This document shows, one piece after another, positions 27,301 to 33,790 of a stretch of 39,055 nucleotides of DNA (within the stretch, counting starts at the first letter, position 1; each line of letters starts with the position of its first letter). Source of the DNA: CAZJYI01 sp964550025 (lineage in GTDB: Bacteria; Verrucomicrobiota; Kiritimatiellia; UBA8416; CAYOBW01); assembly GCA_964550025.1 (NCBI GenBank), contig CAZJYI010000114.1:1-39055 (forward strand), written 5' to 3'. Made by a program: the position numbers and the translations under genes. A model generated the notes under the pieces. That model was not told the origin of the DNA. It did not search any database and saw only the letters and a program-made list of their open reading frames with translations.

Positions 27301-30300
27301 CAGGGGATCCGGGTCAGCGGGGCGGTCAACGTTTTGAACAACGACTGTTACTCGAACAACCAGGGGATCTACTCCGACAGCGGAGACGTGTTCGCCATGG
27401 GCAATCTCATCCACGACAACGAGCAGACCGGCGCCACGATGTACCGCGGCACGTTGTCGGGGAACCATGCCTATGCCAACGGCACGGCGGGAATCATCCT
27501 GTATAGCGGTACCGTCGGGGAACGCAACGTGTCCTGGAGCAACGGGGGGAATGGAATCCAGGCGCTCGGCGGTGGCGGCGGCGCGGTGATGCGGAACAAC
27601 CTGGCCTACAGCAACAACAGCGCGAACATCTACGTGCAGGAGTCGGCGACCGTAGAGAACAACACGCTCTACGGCGGCAACGGCATCTACATCTCCGATC
27701 CCGACACGGTCACCTTGCGCAACAACATCGTGTGGAGCGAGGGCATTGGCAAGGCCGCCGTGCACGTGCAGACCATCCCCGGCTCGTCGGACATCTTCAC
27801 CGCCGACTTCAACAACCTGTACGTCACCGGCGGGGCGGTCGTCGGGTTCTGGAGGGGAACACGGCACGACCTTGGCGACTGGAAATACGCGACGCGACAG
27901 GCCGTGCAGAGCATCTCGAAGAACCCGCTCTTCGTGGATATTGACGGCGCTGACAATGTCCTGGGCGGGAACAACGCCTGGGACGACAACTTCCACCTCG
28001 CCAGCGTGGCGGGGAGCTACACGGGGGCGCACTTCACCGCGCAATCGGCCGGCGCGTTCGTTGCGGACGCGAGCACGAGCCCCTGCGTGGATGCGGGTGA
28101 TCCGTCTTCGTCATACGCCGGGGAGCTGTTGCCGGACGGTGTGCGGGTCAATATGGGCGCTTTCGGCAATACGGCGGATGCGTCGCTTTCGCCTGAGGAA
28201 CGGTCCGTGGAGCTCACGTCGATTGTCGGGGGGGAGGTCTTGCGGGCCGTCTGGCGGATAACGTGGACGACGACCGGTCCGTGGGAACCGGGGGACCTCG
28301 TCCGGATCTCGTGGAACGGCACCAACAAGACCTGGGAAGCGATCGCCTTCGTGCCGTACGAGCTCGGCTACTACGATTGGGACACGACCGCCTGGGCCCC
28401 GGATCACGGGCAGTTGATGGCCAGCCGCAGCAACGGCGTGGCGCAGTCGCACCTGACGCCGGCACTGGATCTCTACCTGCCGACCGGCCTGGTGTTCTAC
28501 GTGAACGACAACTCACTCTCCAACGACGTGTATTGCAGCGCCGTGGGGGATGATTCCAACAACGGGCTCAGTACGAACGAGCCGATGGCGACACTCAGGA
28601 AGTTCCTCCAGAAGTACACGCTGGTACCGGGTGACCTGATCAAAATCGACACCGGCTCCTGGGTGATGGATTCGACGCGGCTACTCTACGACAGGGCGGG
28701 ATCGGCGACCGGGCTGGTGCGATTCGTCGGCAGCACCCATGCCGACGGTACCGTGTTCAACAGGAACGATATCTACTGGGACGCATTCCTGGTGCACGAC
28801 TGCAACTACCTGGCTTTCGAGAACCTGGGAGTTGCCGGAGCGGAGGACGGGTTCTCGGTGTGGGGTGACGACGACCGCTTTTCGGTGGGCATTGCGTTGC
28901 GCGGCTGCGAAGTCTACAACCACGAAGACTACGGCGCATTCATGGGCTACGTCTCGAACATCGTGGTAAGCGAGTGCGTTCTGCACCACAACGGCCGCGA
29001 CGGACTGCGAGTGGTCAATTCGGGGAACAGCGGCTATATCGGGTTCAACGAGTGCCACGACAACGCTGACGGAGTGGACCTGAACGGCACGTTCAGCGTG
29101 GAGCGCAACCGCTGCCATCACAACAGCAGCTACGGACTCTACATGATCGGTAGTATACGGGCTGCTTCCAACACCGTGCATGAGAACAATGGCGGGTTGT
29201 TCGTCAGCGGTGAGAACAGCGAGGCCGTTGGGAACACGGTCTACCTGAACGGCGCTTCCGGTCTGTACCTGCGCTACGGCGCCGCGGCACGACGGAACAA
29301 GGTATACTCGAACTACCGCAGCGGCATCAACGCGGGGGACAGCAGCGAACCCATTCGGATACTGAACAACCTCGTCTATGACAATGCGACGGGCGGGTCG
29401 AGTTACTGGAACGTATACGTGCACACCGGCTACGCCGTGGTCGAGAACAACACCCTTTACGGCGCGAACGGGCTCCGCTTCTACAGCACGATCCGCGGCG
29501 TCACCAACAAGAACAACACCGTGTGGGCGTCCGGTTCCGGCGCGGTCGCGCTGCGCGCGCCTACCGTCTCCGGCACGTTCGTCAGCGACTACAACAACCT
29601 CTACGCAACCGACACCGCCAACGTCGGGTACTGGTCCGGCAACCGGGTCACGCTTGCCGACTGGCAGGCGGCCTCCGGTGCGGACGCCGCCAGCATCAGC
29701 GCCGACCCGCTGTTCGTGGACCCCAACGGCACGGACGACCTCCTGGGGAGCTACGACGGAGATGACGACGACTTCCACCCGCGCTCGACGGCCGGGTCCT
29801 GGCACGGAGGGCTCTGGCTCATGGACGACACCAATTCGCCGGCGATCGATGCCGGCGATCCCTTGAGTCCCTTCCGCCAGGAGCCCGACTACAACGGGTT
29901 GTGGATAAATCAGGGCGCCTACGGGAACACGCCCGAGGCCAGCAAGACCGCCTACGCGGGGGCGCTCCACACGCTGACGTTCACGGTCAACCCGACCAAC
30001 GGCGGCACCATCGTCGTATGGCCCGAGGGCGCGCTCTACCCCGCTGATCGCGAGATCTTCGCCGGGGCCGTCGCCGCCGACCACTTCGACTGGGACGGCT
30101 GGAGCGGAGACATCGTAGCCACAACCCCGAGCATCCTCTTCTACGTGACGAACAACATGGCCCTCACGGCCAATTTCGGAGCGCTGTCATCGAACCCCCA
30201 CGGCGTTCCGGACTGGTGGCTCATCGCGCACGGCATCCCCGCGACCCCGGCAGGCGCGGCGCTGGACAGCGACGGCGACGGGCATGCCAACTGGGAGGAG

Positions 30301-30567
30301 TACTACGCGGGCACCGATCCGATGGACGCGACTTCGACGTTCATGCTCTCGGACCTCGGTGCCGCCGGTCCCGGGGGAGAGCACGTTCTGCGTTGGTCAA
30401 GCGTGGCGGGGCGTGTCTACGGAATCTCGTGGGTTGTCGATCTGCTCGATCCGTTCGAGCGTTTCGCCAGCAACATCGTCGCGACGCCCCCCGAGAATGT
30501 CTACACCGACGCCCTGCACAGCGCCGAGTCCGCCGGGTTCTATCTCATCGACGTCTCAGTGCCATGA
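21319..30567 (+). CDS. Giant secreted protein of five tandem beta-helix units
   Basis: 3082 residues from ATG 21319. Signal peptide: MKRHARFPVIPIFISLLALC, cleavage near VHS|TDY. Five homologous units start at about residues 26, 621, 1199, 1799 and 2391. Each begins like YFVNDxxTxGDxYCxAxGDxxNxGLS and GGDTIRIDTG. It continues as a right-handed parallel beta-helix rich in NN and GN turns, then SDYNNLYATDGAVVGYW and DPLFVDxDGADD. It closes with CVDAGDP..GGRINMGAFGNT, like choice-of-anchor-Q proteins. Units 1-4 end with an Ig/FN3-like piece (RGPWEAGD..VxIxYS..YDWDTSG); unit 5 lacks it. The C-terminus (2878-3082) has a divergent InlB-repeat-like segment, a calcium-binding-type DSDGDGHANWEEYYAGTDP, and a WSSVAGRVYGI..FYLIDVSVP ending. 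Beta-helices of this kind often bind or cleave polysaccharides; no catalytic residues can be assigned. Confidence 0.92.
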   Translation: MKRHARFPVIPIFISLLALCTGVHSTDYFVNDANTAGDIWCSAAGDAGNNGLSVTSPVDTVQAVIDGYVLTGGDTIYVDTGDYPLSAEITITAADSGTATNAMVTIVGNTNNTVIDRNNRSGSARAFRLDNADFIRIENLRCTDAGQGIRVEHGENVEIRNCELDHCNYGIVLSSGVDHSVDGCEIHHLSVRGITASSTDGVRVEDNELHHVTGSGNPALELFACPSAVLARNVLRNSAGDGIYLSSCSSAVVSDNRIHDHSGDPALYLYGCDSAEVSGNVLRNSKSGLKAVNCPDLALSENRLYSNYGKGAEVSAGTCSIVNNLVYDNADQGLYAENIGGSEIRNNTFYLNGAANLELAGHYQYADVRNNILYSSGAAQQCLAVEHIETTWHSDYNTFFATNHAYTWYWRGTRYLLASWQHYTDKDRHSMDVDPMFVDPDGADDILGGENGDDDNFHLQSTVGYYLDGHWYVTGDASLCIDAGDPDTDVTAEPDPNGGRVNMGRYGATDEASKSPAARSLELLYPDGGEIGFRRYRVRWATIGPWESNDTVRIQYSANAGGDWTDCADANPLDYDNSLYGWDISGLTPGTQYLVRVVYISDPGVASTSAAPFEIRDPSPKNLYVNDGAIAGDTWCSATGAMSNTGLSPASPQESLQLLLELYQELGGGDEIRIDTGSHDNGRMIYLTDSNSGNTSSNLVVRGSTAGEAILGESSDYDVFYLRRIDHLRIENLDIVDGGYGILAEGTEADSCDGLEIVDCTLYDLDRYGIHVSHVTNALIASNECYDVDLGAFYAQGHGTIRENTGRDSGISGISVSGAFLVEDNRVHDNTGGGILGGDGPVSVVGNTSCSNGFGISINGSPCSAVGNTVFDNDGVGLYLHESADASRNVIHGNGSYGVYMAGAGLLNNNLIYSNADFNVSYRYDGGGIVNNTIVGGDGLWIGSDPNSVSNLNNIYQCSGSGKTAVYVSDPPYRPEELLSDYNNFHVADGAVVGYWYGPRTTLDAWQAVTIHDANSLDIDPLFVAPVGGDFHLRSMAGHYAGVPFTAPAGGGFVNDAALSFCVDAGDPTHGYGQESANNGGRINIGAFGNTADASHSPGERVTMVTDPKGGATWFGVCTVTWLTRGPWSGDTVTIEYSTDGGANWIIVTNGIDYTLGSYDWDTGGVAPGSGYLLRVGRDDGVATDTNDAPFEIVASGPRTYYVNDTGTVNDVYCTAVGDDANDGLSPNTPKATIQAVLDTYNIEGGDTVRIDTGLYPLSATIVITTNDVGAPGSPVAFVGSTHADGSTIDRAASWENVFLMETDIHYVRFERLRITGGKNGIYASGGWQNPCVGIEVVGCTICSNGQSGVYFSTCSNALISGNTIWRNSSRGVHLHSSHGDVLDNVCFSNNSDGLYLSNGDGLAARNTSYRNGGTGFEVYHGRRTIRDNRCYGNWGDGFNLVGEDCEAVGNHSYLNRDVGMRINDLFLVRENVIHANGSSGMYVAQRSDSTIRNNLLYNNTTNRTWDYNVNVESTSVTFRNNTLYGGNGLEIYDVYEFTNINNIIWATGTGSVAVKLEKLPGEHDVFTSDYNNLYATDGAVVGYWSGIQGTLEEWRYASGRDGQSISTDPLFVDADGADDLLGGTSWRDDQFHLQSAAGSHTGLPFTAHSQASFAANAATSPSVDAGRPASGYAHELTPDGGRINMGAFGNTADASLSPEATIIDVFYPETGDVLRGVRRVGWVTRGPWEAGDLVQLAWSRDGTNYTFLADVPFEAGFFDWDTSGMLPFPHYSLRARKTDEHAVADIVADFQIIYVIPDTFFVNDTNTVGDVYCTAAGSISNTGLSALSPKESIKQILMDFTLIPGDEVRVDTGVYPTYSTIDLADSGSAAQSIRLVGVTGGAASLLDATGLEEPVVRLQFSDFWQVEHLQIANGEDAGIAVVGELYVDYCDSITIDSCRLYGLGGAGVFVDNGTNTVVRDNTCYSNSVGIQFYDHRTRNHGEIRGNACWENGNQGIRVSGAVNVLNNDCYSNNQGIYSDSGDVFAMGNLIHDNEQTGATMYRGTLSGNHAYANGTAGIILYSGTVGERNVSWSNGGNGIQALGGGGGAVMRNNLAYSNNSANIYVQESATVENNTLYGGNGIYISDPDTVTLRNNIVWSEGIGKAAVHVQTIPGSSDIFTADFNNLYVTGGAVVGFWRGTRHDLGDWKYATRQAVQSISKNPLFVDIDGADNVLGGNNAWDDNFHLASVAGSYTGAHFTAQSAGAFVADASTSPCVDAGDPSSSYAGELLPDGVRVNMGAFGNTADASLSPEERSVELTSIVGGEVLRAVWRITWTTTGPWEPGDLVRISWNGTNKTWEAIAFVPYELGYYDWDTTAWAPDHGQLMASRSNGVAQSHLTPALDLYLPTGLVFYVNDNSLSNDVYCSAVGDDSNNGLSTNEPMATLRKFLQKYTLVPGDLIKIDTGSWVMDSTRLLYDRAGSATGLVRFVGSTHADGTVFNRNDIYWDAFLVHDCNYLAFENLGVAGAEDGFSVWGDDDRFSVGIALRGCEVYNHEDYGAFMGYVSNIVVSECVLHHNGRDGLRVVNSGNSGYIGFNECHDNADGVDLNGTFSVERNRCHHNSSYGLYMIGSIRAASNTVHENNGGLFVSGENSEAVGNTVYLNGASGLYLRYGAAARRNKVYSNYRSGINAGDSSEPIRILNNLVYDNATGGSSYWNVYVHTGYAVVENNTLYGANGLRFYSTIRGVTNKNNTVWASGSGAVALRAPTVSGTFVSDYNNLYATDTANVGYWSGNRVTLADWQAASGADAASISADPLFVDPNGTDDLLGSYDGDDDDFHPRSTAGSWHGGLWLMDDTNSPAIDAGDPLSPFRQEPDYNGLWINQGAYGNTPEASKTAYAGALHTLTFTVNPTNGGTIVVWPEGALYPADREIFAGAVAADHFDWDGWSGDIVATTPSILFYVTNNMALTANFGALSSNPHGVPDWWLIAHGIPATPAGAALDSDGDGHANWEEYYAGTDPMDATSTFMLSDLGAAGPGGEHVLRWSSVAGRVYGISWVVDLLDPFERFASNIVATPPENVYTDALHSAESAGFYLIDVSVP
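21394..29949 (+). repeat. Five tandem coding units of 1.46-1.80 kb
   Basis: Units by DNA position: 21394-23178 (595 aa), 23179-24912 (578 aa), 24913-26712 (600 aa), 26713-28488 (592 aa), 28489-about 29949 (about 487 aa, lacking the closing Ig-like piece). Boundaries are set at the (Y/F)(Y/F)VND motif that opens each unit. Confidence 0.85.
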
Positions 30568-30761
30568 CTCCCGTGAGCGTGGGCGGGCTGACGCAATTCA
30601 GGACCTCAACTCCGTTTTTGCATAGAAAAACAGGCGACTGGCCTGAGCGGACGAAAAAATTCTCATTTTCTTTGTCCACTATCGGGAGCGATCGCGCATT
30701 AGTCATATGAAGGGGGTGCAAGGAGCGCGCGGTGAAGCGCGCCGGACTGAAGACGGAACGC

Positions 30762-30885
30762 TGTCGCCAAGTTACCACCGGAGGCATCGTCGACCTTCTC
30801 CAAGTCGAGCAACCGGCTCCAAGCACTTACACCTCCTACGATAACGGATTGCTGCAACGGTGCCTCCGGTGGTGTCTTGGCGACT
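30762..30885. repeat. Long inverted repeat, 25-base arms
   Basis: Left arm 30762-30786 (tgtcgccaagttaccaccgg..) and right arm 30861-30885 (tgcctccggtggtgtcttgg..) pair at 22 of 25 positions around a 74-base centre. It may be the ends of a miniature mobile element or a structured transcript. Confidence 0.65.
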
Positions 30886-31147
30886 TTTCTTCCCTTCCCC
30901 GGCACACGAACCGACCACACCCGGCCCGACCGTGGCGACGGAATTTCCGCGGAGACGGTCCAACGCAGCATGTCCGAGCACACGCCGGTTCGAGCGAAGC
31001 GGGCGGTCAAGTTGCGTTCCGAGTACTTTCCCTACATGTTCCCTTCACATCTGCCACCCTGCCACATTTGTCCGGAATTCTGCTTGACGCACTGCTTCGT
31101 TCGGCGGTACTCAGTTAGACACTGGAGGTCGCAGCCATGACACAGTT

Positions 31148-31184
31148 GTCGCACCGTCGCACGGTCGCACCGTTGCACCGTCGC
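31148..31184. repeat. 8-bp tandem repeat, about 4.6 copies
   Basis: gtcgcacc, gtcgcacg, gtcgcacc, gttgcacc, gtcgc. It is a simple GC-rich repeat in non-coding DNA and partly self-complementary. Confidence 0.8.
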
Positions 31185-31258
31185 GGCCGGTAGGTTACGC
31201 CGAAATTCTCCAGCGCCTCCCGCTTGTCCGCACGCAAACACGGCCAACCTCGGCCCAT

Positions 31259-31308
31259 GGCGGAGGCTCCGCCCTTGCTGCCCGCGATACCGGGCACAGT
31301 CCTTTTCT
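31259..31308 (+). terminator. Two hairpins followed by a T-rich stretch
   Basis: ggcgga, ggc, tccgcc (31259-31273) and gcccg, cgatac, cgggc (31280-31295), followed by acagtccttttcttct. This looks like an intrinsic terminator or attenuator only 22 bases before the ATG at 31330, an odd place unless it regulates that gene. Confidence 0.35.
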
Positions 31309-31329
31309 TCTCACACCCGGGAGACCGTC

Positions 31330-32907
31330 ATGAAACGCCTGTATTGCTCCGTTGCCGTGTTCCTGCTGTTCGCCGTCGCCTCACCCGCGCAGACCGTGAC
31401 GGGCACTGTCGCACGCATTGGCGTGCCCGTGGGCTTCGTCCGAGCCACGATTTGCGCGAACGGCCGCGCTCTCCTTGCCATCCCCTTCCATGCATTCGAC
31501 CCCTCCATCCAGGGTGTGATGCGGGGGCAGATGCCGCCGACAAGCAAGGATACGCAGTCCGTGCGCGTTTTGAAGTGGGATGCCGTGAACCAGGAATACG
31601 TTGCCCTTGTCAGGCAAACCGCGGCGCTGGACGGCGCGATTGTCGAGACCTGGCGCGACGAAAGCGATCCTTCCGGGCGTCCCGACGTCACGCTCCTGCC
31701 CGGGGAGGGGTTCTGGCTGGAGAACAACGGCACTGAGGATCGCGACCTGTTTCTTTGTGGAGAGATCGTTCTCGACTCCCGCATCTCTCTTGAGCTGCAT
31801 GGAGGTTACAACCTTGTCGCCTATCCGTTCACTGCCCATAGGCCCTTGGGGTCTGGAATTGCGGTCTCCGACGATAGCGGGGAGGGTTTCTCGCCCGAGG
31901 AGGCTGACGGCATCTACCGATATGCTTCCAATGCGTATTGGGCCGCATCGCTGCCCGCGCCCGACGCTGTGCCAGTCTGGCAGTCCGGAGAGACCGCGTC
32001 AGCCCGAGCGAAGCTCCAAATGGGCTCCGGCTATTTCTACCACCGGCGCCGGAATCTGCCCGCGACGTGGACGGAGGAGCGGCCCTACGCCGACTGTTTT
32101 GCGTCGAAAGACGTGCTTCCCGCCGTTCACGCCATGCGGCCGACCCCTGACGGCGGTATGGCTCTCACCATCGCGACCGCCGGGGAACGGGGCGAGAGGC
32201 TCGATCTCTTCTACCAGGACCTGACGCCTTCCTCCGGGTTCAGTATCACGTCCAAATGGGAATTCGCGGTGCTGGATCTCCCCGTCAATGGCGCTTCGAG
32301 CGTCGTGTGGGTGGACGACGATTCGATGCTGCGGAACCCGCCGGGCAAGGTCTTCGGGCGCTGCTACGCGGTTGCCTGCTCGATCCTTGATCTTGACGGG
32401 AGCGGTTTTCCGGACGGACGCGAACTGTTCCTGCTGCGCGGCCGGTCAGGCTCGGGCGGGAGCGGCACATCGGGCGCGGGAGGGACGACAAACGGCACGC
32501 CCGACGGCGCCGCGGATCGCGATGGTCTCGGCACACCGGGGGTGAAACCAGGACCGGCGCGAAGAACCGTCTTCGTCGACGCCAGGAACGGGGACGATGC
32601 GTTTTCGGGACGGCAGTATGGCCGCGGTCTGTTTGACGGGCCGAAGAAGACGCTGCGCGCCGGCCTGGCTGTCCTTCGGCCGGGCGATTCCCTCGTAATC
32701 TCGGAAGGCAGGTATAAAGAGGACCTGGACATTTCCGGAAGAGACGTGTCGGTCCGCGTCATTGGAGACGTGGTGCTCACAGATCACACAAAACAACGGG
32801 AGGTCGACAATGAAACAGACAGTGTTCCAGTTCTCAGCGGCCCGGCTCCTTGTGATGGGGCTGATTGTATTGGTTGCTCTAACAACTGTAGGGCCGGCAG
32901 ACGGTGA
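31330..32907 (+). CDS. Secreted protein with truncated beta-helix-like C-terminus, function unknown
   Basis: 525 residues; gggaga at 31319-31324 and a signal peptide (MKRLYCSVAVFLLFAVASPA|QTV) support the start. Residues 20-370 form an uncharacterised beta-rich region with a repeated style of segment (GEGFWLEN, LELHGGYNLVAYPF, MGSGYFYHRR). A Gly/Ser/Thr linker follows (about 377-410). From residue 413, TVFVDARNGDD, then GPKKTLRAGL and PGDSLVISEGRY, is the usual opening of a DUF1565-type parallel beta-helix. That helix breaks off after one or two coils (VRVIGDVVL). The final 33 codons run through the ribosome site and start of the next gene (98-base overlap) and read as unrelated Cys-rich residues. 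The original 3' end was probably lost by deletion. Function unknown. Confidence 0.75.
   Translation: MKRLYCSVAVFLLFAVASPAQTVTGTVARIGVPVGFVRATICANGRALLAIPFHAFDPSIQGVMRGQMPPTSKDTQSVRVLKWDAVNQEYVALVRQTAALDGAIVETWRDESDPSGRPDVTLLPGEGFWLENNGTEDRDLFLCGEIVLDSRISLELHGGYNLVAYPFTAHRPLGSGIAVSDDSGEGFSPEEADGIYRYASNAYWAASLPAPDAVPVWQSGETASARAKLQMGSGYFYHRRRNLPATWTEERPYADCFASKDVLPAVHAMRPTPDGGMALTIATAGERGERLDLFYQDLTPSSGFSITSKWEFAVLDLPVNGASSVVWVDDDSMLRNPPGKVFGRCYAVACSILDLDGSGFPDGRELFLLRGRSGSGGSGTSGAGGTTNGTPDGAADRDGLGTPGVKPGPARRTVFVDARNGDDAFSGRQYGRGLFDGPKKTLRAGLAVLRPGDSLVISEGRYKEDLDISGRDVSVRVIGDVVLTDHTKQREVDNETDSVPVLSGPAPCDGADCIGCSNNCRAGRR
32797..32803 (+). promoter_or_regulatory. Ribosome binding site inside the preceding frame
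   Basis: gggaggt, 6 bases before the ATG at 32810. It marks the start of the damaged LamG gene and shows that the preceding reading frame overruns into it. Confidence 0.65.
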
Positions 32908-33513
32908 GATGACGGTCGATGACCTGACGGTCTATGGCCGCGAGACCATTGTACAGCAGCCGGACGATTCGTCCATACCGACAAACGGCCTGGTGCTCTG
33001 GTACAAGTTCGATACGGTATGTCCGGCAATGGCGTGGTATTGTACAAGAACTACTGCTGGCTCTACTTCAAGACGATGGAAGACGGCAACATGTCCAACG
33101 TGGCCGTCTATGATTACAGCACCAACTGGGCTCACTGGGCATGCGTACGGGAAGGCACATCCCTTTCCGTCTACCGAAACGCAACGCTCATGCAGAGCGA
33201 CACGAACACGGTCAGGGCCCTGACGCGCAGTGTGAGCGCCTACGTCGGCACGACCCACGACGCCTCGAGTGATTACGATCTCGACGGTACGGTGGACCAG
33301 GTCCTCGTCTATGACCGTGCATTGTCGACCAGCGAGATCAACAGTGTCTATCTCTTCACCGAGTACGCGATCCCAAGTCTTGGCGTGTTCGGCCCGGCAA
33401 CCTTCGACGCCGGCGTCACTTTCACCACCAACAGCACCGTCGCGTTCTCCAACGGCGTGTCCTATGTCAAGCCGCTGGGCGACCTGGAAATGGGCGACTA
33501 CGACCAGGAGTGA
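32810..33513 (+). pseudogene. LamG-domain secreted protein with internal deletion and frameshift
   Basis: From ATG 32810 the frame encodes a signal-anchor-like start (LLVMGLIVLVALTTVGPADG), then DLTVYGRETIVQQ and NGLVLWYKFDT, the first strand of a LamG jelly roll. At about 33012-33020 the homology moves to another frame: SGNGVVLYKNYCWLYFKT, then WAHWACVREGTSLSVYRN and DGTVDQVLVYDRALS, the second half of a LamG domain, ending at 33513. The expected intervening part, roughly 80-100 residues, is absent. The simplest reading is a deletion that changed the frame. The original frame stops at 33223 with unrelated residues. A sequencing or assembly error cannot explain missing domain residues, though it could explain a frame change alone. 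Confidence 0.7.
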
Positions 33514-33528
33514 TTGCAGGAGGACGAT

Positions 33529-33790
33529 GTGAACCACGGAAGGACACAACGCAGCGCAGCCGCGGCGAAAGGGAATATCGGACAGGATCAACTGGATCGA
33601 CAGGATAGCCCCTCCCATCCCGTAGATCCTGTAAATCCTGTCAAGAAGGCAGGAAGACGGCAGAGAGTACTACGAAAGGACACCCGGAATACCCGCGGTC
33701 GGCCTCTCTCTCGTGTCGCGCTGTGCTTCGTCACAGCTGTTCTCCTCTCGACGCCTGGTACGCTCCCGGCGGCGGACTACCCGCAATGGT
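33529..33790 (+). pseudogene. Out-of-frame leader with signal peptide, over repeat DNA
   Basis: aggagg (33518-33523) and a GTG at 33529 open a frame that crosses a dispersed hairpin repeat. It then encodes a good signal peptide (VALCFVTAVLLSTPGTLPAA|DYPQWW). This frame is off by one from the beta-helix/metalloprotease frame that begins around 33785 (GGAIYATNSDL). The first coils of the helix are missing, so a deletion seems to have joined signal peptide and helix out of frame. Confidence 0.55.
33581..33642. repeat. Dispersed-type hairpin of gacaggat/atcctgtc units
   Basis: Left arm 33581-33606 (gacaggatcaactggatcga..) pairs imperfectly with right arm 33617-33642 (..gatcctgtaaatcctgtc) around a 10-base loop. 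Each arm itself contains the gacaggat-type octamer two or three times. From memory, such (t)cctgtaaatcctgtc repeats are widespread in intergenic DNA of environmental bacteria. The flanking aaccacggaaggacacaacg also looks repeat-like. Confidence 0.7.

Larger units (their letters stand above)
30568..31329. other. 762-bp gap with inverted and tandem repeats, no gene seen
   Basis: The short open frames here have no ribosome sites or recognisable products. The gap holds a 24-25 base inverted repeat (30762-30885), an 8-bp tandem repeat (31148-31184) and hairpins near 31259-31295. A short palindrome gttttt..aaaaac lies near 30615-30632. The AT-rich run at 30655-30675 could hold promoter elements, but none is clear. 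Confidence 0.55.

Noticed and set aside
2..30567. Known C-terminal anchors (LPxTG, PEP-CTERM, GlyGly-CTERM, type IX sorting) on the giants
   Set aside because: I looked at each C-terminus and saw none of the motifs and no final transmembrane helix.
16298..30680. Shared 10-mer tttgtccact upstream of the solenoid gene (16298) and in the gap at 30671
   Set aside because: Too short and at very different distances from the next start (about 80 and 650 bases) to claim a common promoter element.
31148..31184. CRISPR-like array
   Set aside because: An 8-bp unit without spacers; no cas genes. The other regular repeats in the window are coding modules.
30700..31300. Several short open frames in the 762-bp gap as genes
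   Set aside because: No ribosome sites or signal peptides, biased Arg/Pro/Ser composition, and they overlap one another on both strands and cross the inverted and tandem repeats.
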